In this document: one piece after another, positions 19,124 through 30,164 of the stretch
Position numbering within the stretch: position 1 is the stretch's first letter
Layout: each line of letters begins with the position of its first letter
Origin: Flammeovirgaceae bacterium
GTDB taxonomy: Bacteria; Bacteroidota; Bacteroidia; Cytophagales; Cyclobacteriaceae
NCBI GenBank assembly: GCA_016709845.1
Contig: JADJMA010000004.1
Coordinates: forward strand, 124,001-188,000
Length of the DNA: 64,000 nt
Reading direction: 5' to 3'
The notes under the pieces: generated by a model
What the model was told of the DNA's origin: nothing
The model's database searches: none
What the model saw: the letters and a program-made list of their open reading frames with translations, nothing else
Made by a program: the position numbers and the translations under genes

Positions 19124-21126
19124 ATGAGCGTGAGAGTTGTTTTTATTTTGGCGGGGATATTACTGCTGGCGTGTAGTCCGGAGCGGAAGGCTATGAAATC
19201 ATTTCGCTATGGTAAGTACGAAAGCGTGATTGATCATTATAAAGGTGTTATCCGAAAAGAGCCCAATAACGCGAAGGCCTACTACTACATCGCGGAATCG
19301 TATCGCCTATCCAATAGAATAAAAGAGGCTGAGCCTTTTTATGCCAAAGCCGGGGCAAAGGTATCAGTGCTGACTCGGTTAAATTATATTACGCCAAATC
19401 GTTACAGGCCAATGCAAAATATGAAGAAGCCCGTAATGTACTTGAAACCCTAGAGAGCGATACAAAAAACGAGGAGATAAAAGATCGGGCCCGCCAAGAA
19501 CTTGATGGTATCAATTATCTGGATAAACTCGCACAGAAAAAAAGTTATTACAAAATCAAAAATATGGAGGCCATTAACACTCCATTTACAGAATACGCGC
19601 CCGTTTATTCCAACAACGAGTTATACTTCACCTCATCCCGAAGCAACGCACGAATTTATGAGGCTACTGGCACACCATTCACCGATCTTTACAAAGCCGA
19701 AACGAATGGAGCGAATGTGGATGTTAATACCATTAAGGCCCTGCCGGGTTTTATTAATGAATCAAATATTAACGAAGGATGTGTAACCTTTACGCCCGAT
19801 GGTAAAACCATGATCTTTGCCAAAGGCAATAGCGGCAAGCGTAAAGGAACTCCCGATGTTGATCTGTATTTATCCCGCTATCGGAATGGCCAGTGGGCGG
19901 AGCCAACCCCCATCAATATTAATCAGCCCGATGCATGGGAATCTACACCGGCTATGAGTCCGGATGGACGCACACTTTACTTTTCTTCCAATCGTAAAGG
20001 CGGACAAGGCGGATTAGATATTTATTCTGCACAAATGGATGGCCGGGGTCGTTTTGGAAAAGTAAAAAATCTTGGTCCTGATATTAATACAGCCGGGGAT
20101 GAGTCTTTCCCGTACGTTTCGGAGAATGGAAAATTATACTTCTCTTCCGATGGGCATCCGGGTTATGGCATGCTTGATATTTTTGAGGTGAATCGTGCTA
20201 ACGGCAAAACGGTGATCCAAAATTTAGGTCAACCGGTAAACTCACCAGCTGATGACTTTGGTCTCTTTCTCTTTAAACCTGACCGTGGATTTTTTACATC
20301 AAACCGGGATGGCGGCAAAGGCGATGATGATATTTACACATTCATTAATGAAGACCCCAACTTAAGAGTTGTAAATTATTTCCTTCAAGGAATTACCTAT
20401 ATGGTCCGTAAGGACAGCACCAAGGAAATTTTACCTAACACGAAAGTTTCTTTGCTCGACCCGCAGGGTGATGTGATGCAGGATTTTGTAACGGGTAATG
20501 ATGGTAAGTTTCTTTTCCGTGTTTATGAAAATGAGAATTATGAATTATTAGGCGAAACTGATGGATTTATAACCAAGCGCCAAAACTATACAACCATTGG
20601 TAAATCGGTGGCGCTCGAATCCCTGAAAGAACTGGTAACTAATATTACGCTGGATACAATATTAGTGCTGGATCGGAAAGAGCGCAATAAAATTTTTGTG
20701 TTGGAGAATATCTATTTCGGGTATGATTCAGCCGACATCCGTAAAGACGCAGCGATTGAGTTGGATAAACTGGTTACGCTACTTAATGATAACTCTGACC
20801 TAAAAATTGAAATGGGATCGCACACAGATAGTATTGCCTCTGAAGCATATAACATTCAACTCTCGCAACGCAGAGCAGAGTCTACCGTGAATTATCTTAT
20901 CAAGAAAGGCATTGACCCTACGCGCCTGGTAGCGAAAGGCTATGGGGAATCAAAACCTATTGCGCGCAACACCAATCCCGATGGTACCGACAATCCTGCG
21001 GGTCGCCAACGCAACCGGAGAACTGAATTTAAGATTCTCGAAATAGGGGCACTCAAACCGAAGACCGGGGAAGATGATGATGAAAAGTTCTTCCGCAACG
21101 AGTTAAAGAAGAATGATAATAACTGA
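19124..21126 (+). CDS. porE: PorE-type outer-membrane lipoprotein of the type IX secretion system, frameshifted
   Basis: Domain order matches PorE: lipobox ILLLACSPE, TPR-like helices (EPNNAKAYYYIAESYRLSN), a PD40 beta-propeller (SPDGRTLYFSSNRKGG, YFSSDGHPGYGMLDIFEV), a carboxypeptidase-regulatory-like domain near residues 420-500, and a C-terminal OmpA-like peptidoglycan-binding domain (MGSHTDSIASEAYNIQLSQRRAESTVNYL, GRQQRNRRTEF). The frame breaks near 19354; one extra G gives GKGISADSVKLYYAKS. About 667 residues, close to PorE. Such proteins are thought to tether the PorKLMN core to peptidoglycan. Other OmpA/PD40 proteins share the architecture, so the symbol is probable rather than certain. 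Confidence 0.75.
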
Positions 21127-21300
21127 TCAATTCAGTTGTTAAAAGTGATCACCTTTAACTATTCTCTTACTTAAAGCTTTCACTCAACTTACCCTCACGG
21201 CTATTTACGCAGACAAATAAATTTAAATTGCATCCACTGTTGTTGAAAAGTCAATTAAAATTATCTGTTTCATAATTTGGGTAGTACTTGATAATAGGTT

Positions 21301-22447
21301 TTATTTATTCTTTCCCAACCAATCTGTCCAACCACTCCAGCCTTTATCTTTATATACTCTTACAGGTCCAGAAGGAATATCACTAGGCTTTTTCCCCGAC
21401 TTACAATACTGAAACCATTCAGTTTGATTTTTTAGACCTAGTGAATACACATACTCTTTTGCTTTATCGAGCGGTCGGAATTTTCTAGTTTTTTCAGTCC
21501 CTAACCAATCCTTAAGCCCTTTCCAACCTTTAAGTCTATATGCGTCACGAGGGTTAATAGGGATATCACCAGGTTTTTCTCCGGACTTACAATACTCCTT
21601 CCATTGAGCCCAGTTTGTAAGACCTAATGAGTGAACAAATTCCCTTGCTTCATGAAATTCTTTTCTGTGTCCAATCTTTGTTCCCAACCAATCACCCCAA
21701 TTAATCCAACCCTTTCCTTTAAAATTATGTTCTGGAGCAGACGGGATATCAACTGGCTTATGTCCTGACTTTATATAATTTCGCCATTCAGCTTGATTTT
21801 TAAATCCCATTGAATGAACGAATGCTCTAGCCATATTAAATGGTTTGAATTCTCTAGAAAAGGTAGCAACTACTCCTGTTCCCAAAAAATCACCCCAACT
21901 AATCAACCTTCATTTTTATATGACCTGTCCGCTGCGACAGGGATATCGAGCGGTCTCTTTTTTGATTTACAAAAAGTGTTCCCACTCAGAACGATTAATA
22001 AAATTTAATGATTGAGCAAATTTTCTAGCCTCACTAAAAGGCCTAAACTTCCTATTTAGATTTGAAATGTTTCCACTCCCAAGCCAATCTCCATATCCCT
22101 TCCAACCTTTTCCAGAATAGAGTCTTTCAGGTTTGAATGGGATATCAGCTAGCTTATGTCCTGACTTCAAATATGCCCGCCATTCGGCTAGCCTTTTAAA
22201 CTCCAACGAATGAACGAATGCTCTTGCCTCCTTGAAAGGTTTGTAATCTCTATAATGATGGCCAATTGTACCTGTCAACCAATCTGAATTCCCTTTCCAA
22301 CCATGGTCTTTATAGATGAGATTAGGGTTAGATGGAATATCATCAGGCCTGTTTCCGGAATTACAAAAATTTCTCCATTGAGCCCAGTTTTTAAAACCCA
22401 GTGAGTGAACAAATTCTCGGGCTTCATTAAATGGTCTCCAACGCAGC
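21301..22447 (-). repeat. Six tandem W-rich protein repeats (phage-integrase-repeat-like)
   Basis: Each unit reads roughly FkPFnEAReFVHSL-F-n-aeWr-yckSG-kP-DIP-P---Y---GWkgwgDWLGt. Units 1, 2, 4, 5 and 6 are clear; unit 3 (FRPFSEARKFAQSLNF ... RPLDIP ... GWISWGDFLG) contains the two frame breaks. The pattern matches the phage-integrase repeat unit family (INT_rpt), probably DNA-binding. At DNA level the units are diverged coding repeats of about 180 bases, not a recent tandem duplication. Confidence 0.8.
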
Positions 22448-24424
22448 TTCGCTATTCTTTTCCATACTCTTAACTCAACCGCATTTTTCAAATCCTCTAA
22501 GTCAATACGCTCTCCATAAATCTCAACCAACTCATTATGTTCTGAATGCTTTCTTTTTGATAGGCCCTTTTCATTTTTCAGTTTGAAGTATTCAACAATC
22601 CGCTCATCGTTGGTGGCAAGAGCTCCAATTGTTTGGATTAAGTGTTTATATGATTCATTATTAATAACTTGTTCTCCTTCTATTTCTTCAGCTAGTACGG
22701 GTATTACTACATAACCATATTTCTTTCCCTTAAGAACTCTCAATGCCCTTCCTACAGCTTGTACAATGTCAATGGTATTTTGTTTTGGATCGGCAAAAAG
22801 AATACAATCAATATTGCGTATATCCACACCTTCAATAAGGCATCGAACATTCGTAATAAGTGCTTTGGGTGAAGCTGAAAAGGCTTCGATTATCTTACTT
22901 CTTTCTGATGTAGGAGTTGCCCCTGTAACATGAAAAGTATCAATTGGATTAAAGTCAGAAATAACTTCAGTAATTCTATTCTGACTTTCTTCAAAAGACT
23001 TCGCTCTCGCTATGCTACTATGAAAAGATACTGCATGTTTGATAGGAAATTTTTCCATCGCCTTTCTTAATGCAATTATTGAGGTTAAAGTGTGAGCCTC
23101 TATGTCGTCATTCCAAGTACCTTTAGCTGGCCTGATATAGGCGTTTCTTTCAATAATTTCTTTTACCTCGTCTTGGCTTACCCCGATCGTTATTATGCGA
23201 TAGTCACTTAGAATTGCAGGTCTTACTTCAAGTGCTTCTTTGAATGTAAGTAGTTCAAAGGTATTGCCATAGATATCAGGATTATCCATACTCGCAATTT
23301 CATCGCTCGAACCAAGATATCTTCGTTCCGTTGCAGTCATGAACAACCTCTTCTTGATTAATACATTATCATCATAAAGAAGATGGGAAAATAACTTCCT
23401 TTTTGCCCAACCGTCTTATGGGCCTCATCCATGATTCCTATTTCAAATTTGAACTTTGCTTTTTTTGAAGCATTGGTGATAACCTCTCCACTTTGATAGG
23501 TAGTAAAAACTACTTTGGTATTACTGCTTTTGCGTTTCAACCAATGTGAAATAAAATTTGCGTCTGTCAAACAAGGTATGCCGAAATCTTGCACATGTAT
23601 CGTCACATCATCTTGCTTACCAATTGACTTATCGCTACAAACACAAATCCAATCCACATTCATTTCATTAGCAACGGCCTCTCTTAGCCAAGTGTTCAAT
23701 GTTTGTCTCACAAGAGCAAGGCTTGGTATCGCAACAATTATACTTCTAGCTTTTAACTTCTGAGCTATCCAAAATCCTGTAAGGCTCTTGCCTGAACCAC
23801 AAGGCAGAATTAGTTTGCCACGACTTTCTTTATTATTTCTGAAATGTTTAACGGCATTTTTTACTGCTCGCTTCTGATGAGCGAAGGGTTTATATGGTAT
23901 TAAACTTACAGGCTTCTGAGCAGCAAGGTTGCGGATGTTTTTGAATTGTTCGTCTGTAAGGTTTCGCCAAACTTCACTTGTGCAAAATGAAATTGCACTC
24001 TGCACAGCATAGGCTTTTGAAAATCTTTCGGCAGTTGTGCAGACTAAGCCAAAGTGAATTTCCTTGAAATGGCAAAAGCAAGATTTCCAAATGTAGAAAT
24101 ATAGTCATGGGACAACCTCTTATTTTCATTCTCAAAATACTTACACTGAATTGCCCAATATTCTCCATTGTTCGTTTGTGCCACCAAGTCAATTCCGAGG
24201 TCGTTGGAGGGTAATTTAAGTTTCTGTTTTTTCTTGGGTGTTAGTTCCTTAAATAACCATACTTCTTTAAGTGTGGTGGAATAGTCAGGATGTGATTGAA
24301 GGAAGTATTTAGTAAACAATTCAAAGATATCTCCCTTCTCTTTTTTTGAAAGAGTTGAGATTTTGTCCTTTAGAGATTGCCAATCAGTGGAATTATAGAT
24401 TATATCGTTTGAATTCTTCGCCAT
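21301..24424 (-). CDS. Mrr-like nuclease / SF2 helicase with six C-terminal repeats (Type ISP-like, no methyltransferase), frameshifted
   Basis: About 1041 residues once mended. Residues 1-125: PD-(D/E)XK/Mrr-like nuclease with DLGIDLVAQTNNGEYWAIQCK; the preceding block resembles the front of Type ISP restriction enzymes. Residues 150-600: SF2 helicase with Walker A PCGSGKS (209), DEAH (331), FMTATERRYLG (363) and QAVGRALR (555). Residues 661-1041: six repeats of about 60 residues. No methyltransferase domain and no modification gene is adjacent. At least four one-base indels (near 24023, 23385, 21978, 21905) split the frame; each repairs into family-consistent sequence. Likely a DNA-targeting defence or restriction ATPase; how self DNA is spared is unknown. 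Confidence 0.8.
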
Positions 24425-24550
24425 TTCAGAGCAATAGACTCGTGATCATTTTTGAAACTAAAATTAATAAAACAAACTTACCAAACCTCTTAGGAATTCA
24501 TGGACAAGCGCAATTGGTAAAACAATAACTCCTCCTGGTAGGGACTTGGG

Positions 24551-25594
24551 TTATTTTTTGATCGGAGTATCAACCGGTAGTTCTATGAGTTCTGATTTCC
24601 CTTTGACGGGATAATAGTAAAATCCATTCTTGTCTTGTTCACCTTCCCGGTTGTTCGATTGGTTAGTCTGAAAACCAAGTGCCCATTTGTTAGTTCCCTC
24701 AAAATAATGTGACCGGAGCTCATACAAGCCCTTTTCCAGAGGTCTTATATTTTGTGAGATAAATTTACCGTATTTATAGAAATCGTTAATCCTTTCCCAT
24801 TCTTCAACTACTCCTCGCTTGGGTTCTAAAGTCAGGTTGTTACCCGATAGCTGATAATTACCACTTTCCTTTTCGATATAAATGACCGGGCTGCTGGAAA
24901 ATATTTTTTTTATAAATTCATATGTACCATCAGCATTAAAGGTGTATTGCCATTTTACATACCCCGAAATAAAACTTCCCATGTAGTTATGTTGGGTCCT
25001 TCCCCAGGATCCGAGAAGATTGTTGAATGGTTCAATCGTATTTTTTCCCACTGGCTGTATGGCGGCTGGCGGGGCATTTGAATCTGTAGGCAAAGCAGAA
25101 ACGGTATTCTCGAGTGGTTTTACGTTCACTGAATTTACAAAGGTATCGATGGCAGATTGATACTCTTTGGAGTTTGTAAGGATAATTATACTGGTACAAC
25201 GATTGAAGCCGCTCATGGTTATAAGCCTGGCAACCGCTGGAGTATTATCGTATGTAAAAGAAGCCACCCCGCTCTGAACATCCCAACCGTTATTGTTGGC
25301 AACTACTGTCATTTCTGGTTTTGAAGTTGGATTTAAATGCGAAACAAACTGCGCCCACTCACTTTCAAAGTCAGCCGAGATACTTCCCTTACTTGCCGTA
25401 CTACGGGTAATAGTAATCGTACAATACGCTTTCTGATTCTTGCTGATCGTAGAATAGGACAGGTAGTCGGCATTCGAAGAATTTCTTTTCCAACCAGTCA
25501 GAGGCGAAAAAGTTAACAAATCAAAGTTTTCGCTGGATTGCGCCCATACCCCATTGGTGCTGATGAGTAATAGAATACTTAGCAGTGTCTTCAT
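24551..25594 (-). CDS. Secreted PsbP/lipocalin-like protein, paralogue of the 39490 gene
   Basis: Start set at 25594, giving signal peptide MKTLLSILLLISTNGVWAQ; an upstream open stretch is unlikely to be translated. N-terminal region (residues 25-160) resembles a PsbP/DUF1795-type fold in pattern (LTGWKRNSSNADYLSYS, IIILTNSKEYQSAIDTFVNSVN). After a linker the C-terminal domain has the beta-barrel pattern WQYTFNADGTYEFI and SGNYQLSGNNLTLEPKRG. The gene at 39490-41131 has the same two-domain plan with little sequence identity. Function unknown; periplasmic or secreted. Confidence 0.6.
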   Translation of the reverse strand: MKTLLSILLLISTNGVWAQSSENFDLLTFSPLTGWKRNSSNADYLSYSTISKNQKAYCTITITRSTASKGSISADFESEWAQFVSHLNPTSKPEMTVVANNNGWDVQSGVASFTYDNTPAVARLITMSGFNRCTSIIILTNSKEYQSAIDTFVNSVNVKPLENTVSALPTDSNAPPAAIQPVGKNTIEPFNNLLGSWGRTQHNYMGSFISGYVKWQYTFNADGTYEFIKKIFSSSPVIYIEKESGNYQLSGNNLTLEPKRGVVEEWERINDFYKYGKFISQNIRPLEKGLYELRSHYFEGTNKWALGFQTNQSNNREGEQDKNGFYYYPVKGKSELIELPVDTPIKK

Positions 25595-25856
25595 TTGGTT
25601 TGCCTTAAAGGCGATGAATAAGTTTAGTAAATTTCCGAAATAATCCTGGATCATTTACCCCCGAAAAAAGGGAATTTTAAGCCAAAGATTGGCACGTGCC
25701 ATTGACAGTCATCTACTTTTTTGCTTCTCGACTGAAAAGAAAACTTTTGAGTGGCCTAATTTTAGGGGGAGCTTACAGTACGATCAATCCCAAAGCATCG
25801 TCCTCTACGAGAGACGATGATAGGAATAAAGACACTTATTTAAATTAAGAGGCACA

Positions 25857-26366
25857 CTATTTTCCCGGAGGCGGAGATCTTCTCTTCATCACTAAACTAT
25901 CGGGTGGATAGTGGGCTTTGAGTGAATCCATTTGTTTGGTCGCCCACTGCATGATTAATTCTCTTTGTGCTTGTGATATCTTGGCCTCGCTGTGTAAGCC
26001 CAAATAGGTATACGAGGGCAACGGCATTTCGTGCTCTTTCACCAGTTTAATTAATTCTTCCAGTTTATGATTTTGAACCGCTAGGCGAAGTTTCGTAAAG
26101 GTTGAGAAGTTAAGCTCGTCCTTTCCATCGTTAACGTGTTTGTTTAGCCACCACCCAATGGGCTGCACCTCCGCATAAAGCGGATAATTGGTTTTATTGC
26201 TATGACAATCTTTACACGCCACTGATAAAATGGAATTTATTTCTGCCGGAATAAAATAGCGGGTTGAAATATCTTGCGGATGTACATCCGAATCGTTTTT
26301 GGCCGGTCGAATAAACTGGATCACGAACAGGAGGGCGAGAAAGCCGAGGAGAATTTTTCTTTTCAT
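25857..26366 (-). CDS. Haem-binding domain protein (CxxCH)
   Basis: 169 residues, N-terminal helix ILLGFLALLFVIQFI as signal or anchor, then ACKDCHSNKTNYPLYAEVQPIGWWL: a single CxxCH c-type haem site within the pattern of the haem-binding domain family (Haem_bd). Further family marks are NHKLEELIKLVKEHEMPLPSYTYLG and the Trp near the end. Last gene of a four-gene minus-strand operon led by an ECF sigma factor. Periplasmic electron carrier or sensor by inference. Confidence 0.82.
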   Translation of the reverse strand: MKRKILLGFLALLFVIQFIRPAKNDSDVHPQDISTRYFIPAEINSILSVACKDCHSNKTNYPLYAEVQPIGWWLNKHVNDGKDELNFSTFTKLRLAVQNHKLEELIKLVKEHEMPLPSYTYLGLHSEAKISQAQRELIMQWATKQMDSLKAHYPPDSLVMKRRSPPPGK

Positions 26367-26390
26367 ATTATGGTTATTTTACGTTTATTT

Positions 26391-26774
26391 TTAATGCTTC
26401 GATTTTTCGCTACGGTCTCTCCTGTGAAATTTTTGTAATTGCTCCATTTGTTTTTCTGACAAGATAGGACGCAGCTTTGTTTCCAGTGTACTCAACACCG
26501 ACTGAACGTCATGATCCGTTCGTTTTTGGAGAGAATCTATTTTGTCCATCGTCTCATAAAGGTAAGGACGTATCTGCTTTGCCTGCTCCGCATCAGCCTC
26601 GGCCACGTTTAAGATTCTCTCTACAAACTTTTCCCGATCTTCTTTCTGTCCATTGGCTCGCTGCCTGTTTTCTGCATTTCTACCCAACAAACCAACGGTG
26701 AGTGCCCCAATGAGTATCCCAATAATCAAGGTAATACTGATTGAGATGAGGGCTCTTTTTCTTTCAGGTTTCAT
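26391..26774 (-). CDS. Membrane-anchored Spy/CpxP-like periplasmic helical protein
   Basis: 127 residues: one N-terminal membrane helix (LISISITLIIGILIGALTVGLLG) and a long charged helical region. VLSTLETKLRPILSEKQMEQLQKFHRR resembles the end of Spy/CpxP-like heavy-metal sensor proteins (LT-x-EQ-x-x-x motif, here ILSEKQMEQL). It sits in the sigma / anti-sigma / haem-binding operon, two bases from the anti-sigma gene. The assignment is by pattern and context only. Confidence 0.6.
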   Translation of the reverse strand: MKPERKRALISISITLIIGILIGALTVGLLGRNAENRQRANGQKEDREKFVERILNVAEADAEQAKQIRPYLYETMDKIDSLQKRTDHDVQSVLSTLETKLRPILSEKQMEQLQKFHRRDRSEKSKH

Positions 26775-26776
26775 AA

Positions 26777-27196
26777 TTATTGCGGTAAACTTTTATAAGC
26801 ATCTATAGAATAAATATCTTCTGAGGCGGGCGCGCCTAACCCAAAAACTGCCCGCAGACTGAACTGGTCGGCTAGTAATAGGTTTGTAATAAGTAAGGCT
26901 ACGAACACACCCAGTAACAGCACCTGATATTTCTTAAAGAAGAAAAAGATCAGGTAGTCGATTTCGTTAACCCGTTGTTTAAGTTGATTCATAATCCGCT
27001 CAGCAAAAAAAGGCCCAAAGGTATCCGGTTGCTGGCGCAGCATCATTTCACGGATTCTGGAATAGTGATCGCTTTGTTTGCGTAGCGTAAAATCGCTTTG
27101 CATCAGAGCCGAAAGTCTTTCCCGTTCCTGCGCGGATACCTGTGCGTCCAACGATCGTAACAGAAGCTCTTCGTGTTCAGAAAATGTATCGTTCAT
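26777..27196 (-). CDS. Putative anti-sigma factor
   Basis: 139 residues. The cytoplasmic part (residues 1-75) contains HEELLLRSLDAQVSAQERERLSALMQSD, typical of ZAS-type anti-sigma starts without zinc ligands; one membrane helix follows (VLLLGVFVALLITNLLLADQF), then a short periplasmic tail. It overlaps the sigma gene by four bases (ATGA), the usual arrangement for translational coupling of regulator and sigma factor. Confidence 0.72.
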   Translation of the reverse strand: MNDTFSEHEELLLRSLDAQVSAQERERLSALMQSDFTLRKQSDHYSRIREMMLRQQPDTFGPFFAERIMNQLKQRVNEIDYLIFFFFKKYQVLLLGVFVALLITNLLLADQFSLRAVFGLGAPASEDIYSIDAYKSLPQ

Positions 27197-27735
27197 GGTT
27201 TTAATTTTTTAGATAATGCCAGTCTTAGTTTCTGCTGGGCGCGTGCCAATCTCGAGAGTGTTGTGCCTAATGGAATTCCCAATAAGGAAGATGTTTCTTC
27301 GGTGGAATATCCTTCGATCAACCGAAGGGTAGCCACCGCCTGAAAGTCGGGATCCAACTGATGAAATTCAAAGTCTAATAATTCTTTTAAGTCCATCATG
27401 TCTGCTGCATCTTCTATTGCACCCGCACTTTCCAGTGAAGCATAACGGGCATTTGTCTTTTGTTTTCTTTTAAGCTCGTTGAGTCCCAAATTAATGGCGA
27501 TGCGAATAAGGTAGGTGCTTACTTGCGACTCGCCCCGGAATTTATTTAACGAATCATAAAACTTAATAAACACTTCCTGACCCACATCTTCAGCCTCGGG
27601 AGTAGCGCCTAACATACTGCGCACAACCCCGGCCACTTTGCCTTCATGCCGCACAACCAGCATTTTAAAGGCAGCCATATCCCCTGACTTAGATTTCTCA
27701 ATCAATACCTCATCAAGTTCTTCTTTCATAGGCAT
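27193..27735 (-). CDS. ECF RNA polymerase sigma factor
   Basis: 180 residues, intact. Region 2: AAFKMLVVRHEGKVAGVVRSML, EAEDVGQEVFIKFYDSLNKFRGESQVSTYLIRIAINLGLNELKRKQK. Region 4: FQAVATLRLIEGYSTEETSSLLGIPLGTTLSRLARAQQKLR. First gene of an operon with an anti-sigma protein, a Spy-like protein and a haem-binding protein, which suggests an envelope or redox/metal stress response. No second such sigma shares this operon; the other sigma gene (1632) is unrelated in position. Confidence 0.9.
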   Translation of the reverse strand: MPMKEELDEVLIEKSKSGDMAAFKMLVVRHEGKVAGVVRSMLGATPEAEDVGQEVFIKFYDSLNKFRGESQVSTYLIRIAINLGLNELKRKQKTNARYASLESAGAIEDAADMMDLKELLDFEFHQLDPDFQAVATLRLIEGYSTEETSSLLGIPLGTTLSRLARAQQKLRLALSKKLKP

Positions 27736-27919
27736 AAGGTATGAAATCCCGGCCGTTTAAAGATTAGACAATCAACACCAAAGAATTATTCCCGCTATGG
27801 CTAATTTATTTTCTTAGAGATTAAGAAGACTGAATCAACAAACTCCCACGCAATTCCTCAATAATCCAATTTTTTCAATTTCAATACTCACCTCGTTTAA
27901 TTACGTAATCAGAGCCAAG

Positions 27920-30087
27920 CTATATATTCCACCAGTAAGTGAGCTTCAATACCAACGAATGATTTTTTACTCCGAGTGTTTCTGGCAAATAGTTGTCGGT
28001 ATAAACAACAAAGAAGTCTGATGCTGGCCGGTAACGCCATTGAAAGCGCGTGTTCAGGTTAATATTATCTTGCTGTTCGTTGTATTGTAGAAAGGTTGTC
28101 CAGAAAATTTTGTTTGTAAATGTTATGTCTACCCTCGGCCCCAGTAACCAAAAAGTATTTCGTCCCCAAGGGTTGGGTAGCTGGATATCGTTATAGGTTC
28201 CACTAAGTAAAATGCTTACGAAGGGTTGAAACCGATACCCGATGTCGGCCGTCAAAAACAATCGGGTTCCATCTTCATAGTATCCGCCATAGCGTCCTGT
28301 AAAGGCATAGGTAAGAACATTTTGTGGTTTAGAAACAAACTCGAATCCTGTGGCATTCCAACTGTGCTCGCTCCCCGTGGCGAGCGTGTCTTTACCAGAA
28401 TTAGTGGGGTCAAAGGGCTTTAGTAACTTCACATAATCATGAGCAATCCACACACTCAAGGTGCTTAACTTACGAAAGTTGACCTGATACGCCAGATACG
28501 TTTCGTTGTCTGTTTGTTTGAATGATGGATCAAAGAAAATACTTGTGGCCATTTTAGGGCCATGGCTAAGCACTTTCGTTCCTTTCGGGAAAAATAAATA
28601 CGCTGCCTGCGGATTGACTCGGGTGTAATTGTTACGGGGCACATAGCCAACCTCTGCTGTATAGCCGCTACCTACATATTCGTATTGTCCGCTAACTGTT
28701 AATTTGCGTACTGCATATTGCACGTTGGCGGCATAGGTATAATCTTTTTCAATTTGTTGCGGACTAAACGATTTTAAGAACAAGGCTTTTCCCGTCCAAA
28801 GATTATTGGACGAAGCCAGGTTATATTCAAGGCCCAGGTTTCGGTTATACTCCGAGTACACAGAACCCGAATCGGGCGGCATATAATTAACTGACTCTTT
28901 GTTAACCACCAGTAAGCCAACATTCGATCGGGCAAAGACTCTGCGTTGCAATGCGACCACGGCAAAATTCTGAGTGGGCAATCCGTCTTTCTCTACTTTG
29001 CCCGTTTGCATATCCATGGCAGCTATGCGCCAGTTCTTATCAATCTTTCCACTCAATCGAGCGCCAAATTGAATGGGGCTGTTAATCCAATACGCCTCGA
29101 AAAAAATGGACGAATAGTGGTATACCCAAAGTTGTTAAACATATCTCCGTTCTCTAAAAAAAACTGCCGCCTTTCGGGAAAGAAAAGTTCAAAGCGGTCG
29201 AGGTTGGTAACTTGCCGATCAACATCCACCTGCGAAAAATCGGGATTAACCGTAAGGTCTAAATTCAGTGATGAGGTAATAGCCACTTTTACATCCATGC
29301 CCACTTCGCCCCGCTGTGCTGTTTGGGGTTCCTTTTCATAGTCTTTAGAGAGGCCGCCCAATGCATAAGGAATTACAGAAACATTGGTACCTGCGTTTTG
29401 AGGTGGTGTATCCCAAACCAAGGAACCACTAAATGCCAGCGTAGCAGTTGCAAATTGGCGTGGCACCGGTGCCCAGCTGGATTTCTCTGTCGTTTTTAAA
29501 TCAAGTCGGCTAAAGTTGATGCCCCATTTGCTAATCCCTTTTTTATATCGGATTGTTTTGAAAGGAATGGCGGCTTCGAAAATCCACTTGTCATCATAAT
29601 TTTTTACAACCGATGTCCACTTGTTATCCCAGTTTAAATCTACGCGACTACCCTCGTACATTAACCCATCCCACTGCGCTCCCGCTGCGTTGGCACCAAA
29701 CGAGAATCCGTTCGTTTGATCATCAAAGGTGTCCATGAAAAGTAAGAAGTTATCATTCTTCCCAAAGTTAAAATCTCTGCGAAGGGATTCTACAATGTAT
29801 GGCCCCGGTAACGCATGATAACAGATAGCGAGCAAATAGAGATTGTCATCATCATAAGTCATTTTAACATCTGTTCTTACTCTGGCCTTGCTCGTATCCA
29901 TGGGCGTTACCATAAAAAAATCAGTGGCTGTTGTTGCCTCCGCCCAATCCAATTCGTCAACCACACCATCAATATGAATTATGTCTGTTGATTTACGAAT
30001 GGGTAATTGATAAGCCTCGTTCTTTTTTTGCGCATATAGCATCAAAGAGCTCGTAACAAAAAACACAAAGAACAGGGCGAAGCGCAT
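27920..30087 (-). CDS. DUF5916 / CBM9-like outer-membrane protein, one frameshift
   Basis: Signal peptide MRFALFFVFFVTSSLMLYAQ (start 30087; the longer frame to 30123 adds a non-signal extension). The N-terminal carbohydrate-binding-9-like domain has IIHIDGVVDELDWAEA, VRTDVKMTYDDDNLYLLAICY, FLLFMDTFDDQTNGFSFGANAAG and WEAAIPFKTIRYKKG-like (here WIFEAAIPFKTIRYKKG). The C-terminal half is a DUF5916 beta-barrel ending LKLTYWWNI, a typical outer-membrane terminal strand. The break near 29080 is mended by one extra C (SRRIGLTAPIQFGARLSGKI). About 722 residues. Function unknown. Confidence 0.83.
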
Positions 30088-30164
30088 AGGGTACAATATT
30101 ATCAAAGGGGCAGGAGCTAACAAGCAAATGTTTGATTGCTGGTAAAAGAAAAGGATGTAATCAA

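Noticed and set aside
21301..22447. CRISPR array or tandem DNA repeat
   Set aside because: The repeats are about 180 bases, imperfect and coding; conservation is at protein level (GW..WGDWLG), with no spacer pattern.
25655..25856. Short plus-strand open frame reading LKRKLLSGLILGGAYSTINP
   Set aside because: No start codon with context, no family match and only about 40 codons; the gap shows nothing else.
27736..27919. Intergenic stretch between the ECF operon and the DUF5916 gene
   Set aside because: AT-rich, without ORF, hairpin with T-run or recognisable promoter motif strong enough to report.
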